NCBI GenBank assembly: GCA_016936695.1
Contig: JAFGXK010000053.1
Span: 1 to 9,390 of the forward strand
Length of the DNA: 9,390 nt
Source of the DNA: Bacteroidales bacterium
GTDB lineage: Bacteria > Bacteroidota > Bacteroidia > Bacteroidales > VadinHA17
Reading direction: 5' to 3'
Positions 7,403-9,390 of this stretch are shown here, in pieces. Position numbers and translations under genes: made by a program. Below the pieces are notes generated by a model, which worked only from the letters and a program-made list of their open reading frames with translations, did no database searches and was not told where the DNA came from. Every line of letters starts with the position of its first letter. Within the stretch, counting starts at the first letter, position 1.

Positions 7403-8821
7403 ATGGGAGATGTTACTGGATTTTTGAAGATTAAAAGAAAGGAAGCGGGCAACAGGCCTGTTAACGAAAGGATTAACGACCACAGCGAGGTGGAGCAGAT
7501 ATTGAACAGTGAGGACAGGATGCTGCAGGCATCCAGGTGCATGGACTGCGGAATTCCTTTCTGCCACTGGGGGTGCCCCGTTGATAACCTTATCCCGGAA
7601 TGGAACGATCTTCTCTTCCGGGGTGATTGGAAAGGTGCATATGACAGGTTATACGCCACCAATAACTTCCCTGAGGTTACCGGGAGAATATGCCCTGCTC
7701 CATGTGAACACGCCTGTGTCCTGAATATTAACCAGGAACCTGTTACCATACGGGAAAACGAAGTAGCAATAGCTGAAAAAGCGTTTGCCGAAGGTTATAT
7801 AAAACCGTCGCCTCCGGCAACAAGAACCGGCAAAACAGTTGCGATAATTGGAAGCGGTCCGGCCGGAATGGCAGCAGCCGACCTTCTTAACAAGGCCGGA
7901 CACTCGGTAACACTATTCGAAAAGGATGACAAGGCAGGCGGACTGCTCAGGTTCGGAATACCCGACTTCAAACTTACCAAAGCGGTAATAGACAGGCGCC
8001 TTAAGCTGATGATGGAGGAAGGATTAACAATCAGGACAGGCGTTATGATCGGCAGGGATATATCAGCCCGTGAAATTGAAGATAGTTTTGATGCCATATG
8101 TATTGCTATCGGCGCAGGACATCCACGCGATCTGCAGGTGGAAGGAAGAAACCTCAATGGAATACACTTTGCAGTCGACTATCTTGCCAATCAGAACAGA
8201 GTCAACTCAGGACAGATACATCTATCTGACAACCCCATAAACGCAGAAGGACTCAGAGTAGTGGTACTGGGGGGCGGAGACACCGGTTCCGATTGTGTCG
8301 GGACGGCAATCCGTCAGAAAGCTGCAAGCGTCACTCAGATTGAGATACTTCCCAAGCCTCCCGTCTTCAGAACGCCGGATAATCCCTGGCCGTATTACGG
8401 TAAAACACTCAAGAATTCTACTTCCCATGAAGAAGGTGCAGAGAGAATATGGAGCCTTGCAACCAGGAAGTTCACTGGTGAGAACGGAATTATCCGCGGC
8501 ATTGAAGTTGAAGACGTGATCTGGGAGAAAAACCAGGGAAGTTATTCGATGAAGCCAGTCAAAGATACTATCCAGGTTAAAGATGCTGACCTTGTGTTGC
8601 TCGCCCTCGGATTTGTCCATCCGGTTATTGAAGGACTTGTATCGGAGCTCGGACTGGAGCTGAATGAAAGACAAAACATCCGGACAAACGGGAAATTTCT
8701 GACAAGCGTCAGCAAGGTCTTCGCGGCCGGAGACTCCGTTTCCGGAGCCAGTCTTGTGGTAAACGCCATAGCATCAGGAAGAAAGGCAGCAAAGGAAATT
8801 GACAAGTTCCTGAAGGGGTAA
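7403..8821 (+). CDS. gltD: Glutamate synthase (NADPH), small (beta) subunit
   Basis: This subunit oxidises NADPH at FAD and passes electrons through iron-sulphur clusters to the GltB FMN. From the ATG at 7403 it has 472 residues, the same length as the E. coli GltD I recall, and begins MGDVTGFLKI, the usual GltD opening. The frame is open further upstream (to 7349) inside gltB, but those 18 codons are not GltD-like. The N-terminal cluster domain has C46, C49, C54, C58 (CMDCGIPFCHWGC) and C97, C101, C105 (CPAPCEHAC). The FAD Rossmann motif is GSGPAG (150-155), the NADPH-binding motif is GGGDTGSD (290-297), and the C-terminal FAD contact is AAGDSVSGAS (441-450). The 10-nt gap after gltB indicates an operon. 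A GltD-like paralogue of another oxidoreductase is unlikely given the gltB partner. Confidence 0.97.
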   Translation: MGDVTGFLKIKRKEAGNRPVNERINDHSEVEQILNSEDRMLQASRCMDCGIPFCHWGCPVDNLIPEWNDLLFRGDWKGAYDRLYATNNFPEVTGRICPAPCEHACVLNINQEPVTIRENEVAIAEKAFAEGYIKPSPPATRTGKTVAIIGSGPAGMAAADLLNKAGHSVTLFEKDDKAGGLLRFGIPDFKLTKAVIDRRLKLMMEEGLTIRTGVMIGRDISAREIEDSFDAICIAIGAGHPRDLQVEGRNLNGIHFAVDYLANQNRVNSGQIHLSDNPINAEGLRVVVLGGGDTGSDCVGTAIRQKAASVTQIEILPKPPVFRTPDNPWPYYGKTLKNSTSHEEGAERIWSLATRKFTGENGIIRGIEVEDVIWEKNQGSYSMKPVKDTIQVKDADLVLLALGFVHPVIEGLVSELGLELNERQNIRTNGKFLTSVSKVFAAGDSVSGASLVVNAIASGRKAAKEIDKFLKG

Positions 8822-8827
8822 AGAAGG

Positions 8828-8861
8828 GGTTACTGGTTGCGGGTTGCTGGTTGCTGGTTAA
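8828..8861. repeat. Heptamer array GGTTGCT downstream of gltD
   Basis: Units GGTTACT, GGTTGCG, GGTTGCT and GGTTGCT follow in perfect 7-bp register from 8828 to 8855, ending with a partial GGTTAA. The array starts six bases after the gltD stop codon. It is the same GGTTGCN family as the zwf/pgl junction array and lies on the same strand of the window. Confidence 0.85.
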
Positions 8862-8866
8862 TCGGC

Positions 8867-8887
8867 ATGCGGTACGCGGTATGCGGC
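8867..8887. repeat. Second heptamer type, RYGCGGT-like
   Basis: Three units, ATGCGGT (8867-8873), ACGCGGT (8874-8880) and ATGCGGC (8881-8887), share the 7-bp period of the adjacent GGTTGCT arrays but have a different core. The constant unit length with a changing core suggests successive expansion of heptamers in the same spacer. Confidence 0.7.
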
Positions 8888-8895
8888 TCATCGCT

Positions 8896-8911
8896 GGTTG
8901 CTGGTTGCTGG
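8896..8911. repeat. Heptamer array GGTTGCT, second block
   Basis: Two perfect GGTTGCT units (8896-8902 and 8903-8909) are preceded by CGCT and followed by a degenerate GG. This is a further island of the same family within 70 bp of the first block. Confidence 0.75.
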
Positions 8912-8916
8912 CTTTG

Positions 8917-8972
8917 CCCGCCATAGCTTTCTTCGACCACCGAAACGTAGTGAAGGTGGTAGCGGAGGCGGG
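8917..8972. repeat. Large inverted repeat with nested arms
   Basis: Outer arms CCCGCC (8917-8922) and GGCGGG (8967-8972) enclose inner arms ACCACC (8936-8941) and GGTGGT (8955-8960), which flank a 13-nt centre. The spacing is symmetrical enough (13 and 6 nt between outer and inner arms) for an extended imperfect hairpin. It could help end gltBD transcription, but no T-tract follows. Its right end runs straight into a GGTTACT heptamer, so it is probably part of the same mosaic of extragenic repeats. Confidence 0.6.
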
Positions 8973-8984
8973 TTACTGGTTACA
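8971..8984. repeat. Heptamer pair GGTTACT/GGTTACA
   Basis: Two units, GGTTACT (8971-8977) and GGTTACA (8978-8984), directly abut the right arm of the large inverted repeat; a lone GGTTGCT occurs further on at 9008-9014. They belong to the GGTTRCN family seen elsewhere in the window. Confidence 0.65.
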
Positions 8985-9047
8985 GGCTAGTCGGTGCGCG
9001 GCATGCGGGTTGCTGCGAAGAATGTTGCTTGTTCTGCAGGTCGTTTC

Positions 9048-9086
9048 TCTGCGTTAATCTGCGGTTTTCCTCTGCGCAAATCTGCG
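9048..9086. repeat. Phased TCTGCG direct repeats
   Basis: TCTGCG occurs four times, starting at 9048, 9058, 9071 and 9081, so the spacings are 10, 13 and 10 bp. The two halves, TCTGCGTTAATCTGCGG and TCTGCGCAAATCTGCGA, form a 23-bp direct repeat pair with few mismatches. No coding potential is evident. It could be an extragenic repeat or a protein-binding array on one DNA face; neither can be decided here. Confidence 0.65.
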
Positions 9087-9176
9087 AGAAACTTCTTCAT
9101 TTTCGCCTTCTAACCTTCATTACTTCACACCTTATAGCCTCTATCTTTCTGCCATCACACGCAGGACCCGTGATAT

Positions 9177-9207
9177 ATTGATTTTTTGACAAAAGTCATT
9201 ACTTTTA
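9177..9207 (+). promoter_or_regulatory. Possible Bacteroidota promoter for the 9246 gene
   Basis: ATTG at 9177-9180 (near-match to the -33 TTTG element) is followed after exactly 19 bp by TACTTTTA at 9200-9207, a one-mismatch version of the -7 consensus TAnnTTTG. A start near 9214 would leave a leader of about 30 nt. A small TGAC-AAAA-GTCA palindrome (9187-9198) lies between the boxes and could be an operator; this is speculative. Confidence 0.35.
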
Positions 9208-9212
9208 ATGGT

Positions 9213-9227
9213 CGGGATTACGTCCCG
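9213..9227 (+). repeat. Short hairpin CGGGA-TTACG-TCCCG
   Basis: A perfect 5-bp stem with a 5-nt loop, ending 18 bp before the ATG at 9246 and lacking a T-tract. The overlapping string GTCCCGTCA (9222-9230) recurs in reverse complement at 2552-2560, in the zwf/gltB palindromic island, hinting at remnants of one dispersed element. Confidence 0.4.
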
Positions 9228-9245
9228 TCATAAGAAAATCCTGAT

Positions 9246-9390
9246 ATGCTCTTAAAACCTGTACTTACCCTAATTGCTATTATAGTTTTCTCATTCCCTG
9301 ATTTGTTCTGTCAGAAGACCGATACTAAATCCGTCAAAATGAACAGCAGGCTGAGTTTTTACTCAACCGAACTTACCGGTGAAATGCTGT
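9246..9390 (+). CDS. 5' end of a gene for a probably exported protein (runs off the window)
   Basis: The frame opens at ATG 9246 and stays open to the window edge, giving 48 codons. An in-frame TAA at 9231-9233 makes this the first ATG available. The N-terminus has one Lys (residue 4), a hydrophobic stretch over about 5-17 (PVLTLIAIIVFSF) and then PDLFCQK, which looks like a Bacteroidota signal peptide with Gln at or near the mature N-terminus. The bases around Cys22 do not fit a good lipobox, because Phe rather than Gly, Ala or Ser precedes the Cys, so a lipoprotein is less likely. The visible mature part (KTDTKSVKMNSRLSFYSTEL) carries no motif I recognise. The gene is on the same strand as gltBD but has its own candidate promoter and is probably unrelated in function. 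Confidence 0.6.
   Translation, partial: MLLKPVLTLIAIIVFSFPDLFCQKTDTKSVKMNSRLSFYSTELTGEML

Larger units (their letters stand above)
8822..9245. other. Repeat-rich spacer downstream of gltD
   Basis: This 424-bp stretch holds heptamer arrays (8828-8911 and 8971-8984), a 56-bp inverted repeat (8917-8972) and phased TCTGCG motifs (9048-9086), with two small hairpins and a possible promoter near its right end. Positions about 9091-9170 show nothing recognisable. No canonical T-tailed terminator for gltBD was seen, so termination may depend on the inverted repeat or on Rho. A 68-codon open frame through the repeats (8851-9057) is not credible as a gene. Confidence 0.7.

Noticed and set aside
6931..7749. 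272-codon open frame on the minus strand
   Set aside because: It lies wholly opposite the conserved gltB C-terminus and gltD N-terminus. Its translation has no recognisable motifs, so it is a shadow frame.
8828..8984. CRISPR array
   Set aside because: The repeat unit is 7 bp and directly tandem, with no 25-40 bp repeats, no unique spacers and no cas genes.
8851..9057. 68-codon open frame on the plus strand downstream of gltD
   Set aside because: It is made of heptamer and inverted-repeat sequence and has a low-complexity translation, with no support as a gene.

Overview
The window looks like chromosomal DNA from a member of the Bacteroidota. The evidence is indirect: start codons sit in A/T-rich leaders without clear Shine-Dalgarno sequences, promoter-like boxes resemble the Bacteroidota consensus TAnnTTTG, the G6PDH ends in a WRYPCKNxAD-type tail that I associate with this phylum, and the gaps carry short tandem heptamers. 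No species call is possible from the sequence alone.

Layout. Positions 72-2383 (minus strand) hold zwf (glucose-6-phosphate dehydrogenase) followed by pgl (6-phosphogluconolactonase), the first two steps of the oxidative pentose phosphate pathway. Positions 2384-2835 are a divergent intergenic region. Its zwf-proximal half carries a palindromic island. Its gltB-proximal half carries a candidate promoter and a structured leader that ends in an intrinsic-terminator-like hairpin directly before gltB. Positions 2836-8821 (plus strand) hold gltB and gltD, the large and small subunits of NADPH-dependent glutamate synthase, 10 nt apart. Positions 8822-9245 are a repeat-rich spacer with 7-bp tandem repeats, a 56-bp inverted repeat and phased TCTGCG motifs. 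From 9246 to the window edge is the 5' end of a gene for a probably exported protein.

How the genes work together. Zwf makes NADPH and 6-phosphogluconolactone, and Pgl hydrolyses the lactone so that a second NADPH can be made by Gnd (not in this window). GltBD uses NADPH, glutamine and 2-oxoglutarate to make two glutamates. The divergent arrangement therefore places an NADPH source beside a major NADPH consumer at the carbon/nitrogen junction.

The enzymes look intact and ordinary. The parts worth a second look are non-coding: the possible transcription attenuator in the gltB leader, whose terminator arm has an upstream near-copy able to form a competing hairpin, and the dispersed heptamer family, one array of which lies between zwf and pgl and affects which pgl start is possible. 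I found no mobile element, CRISPR array, tRNA, rRNA or evident new multi-gene system.
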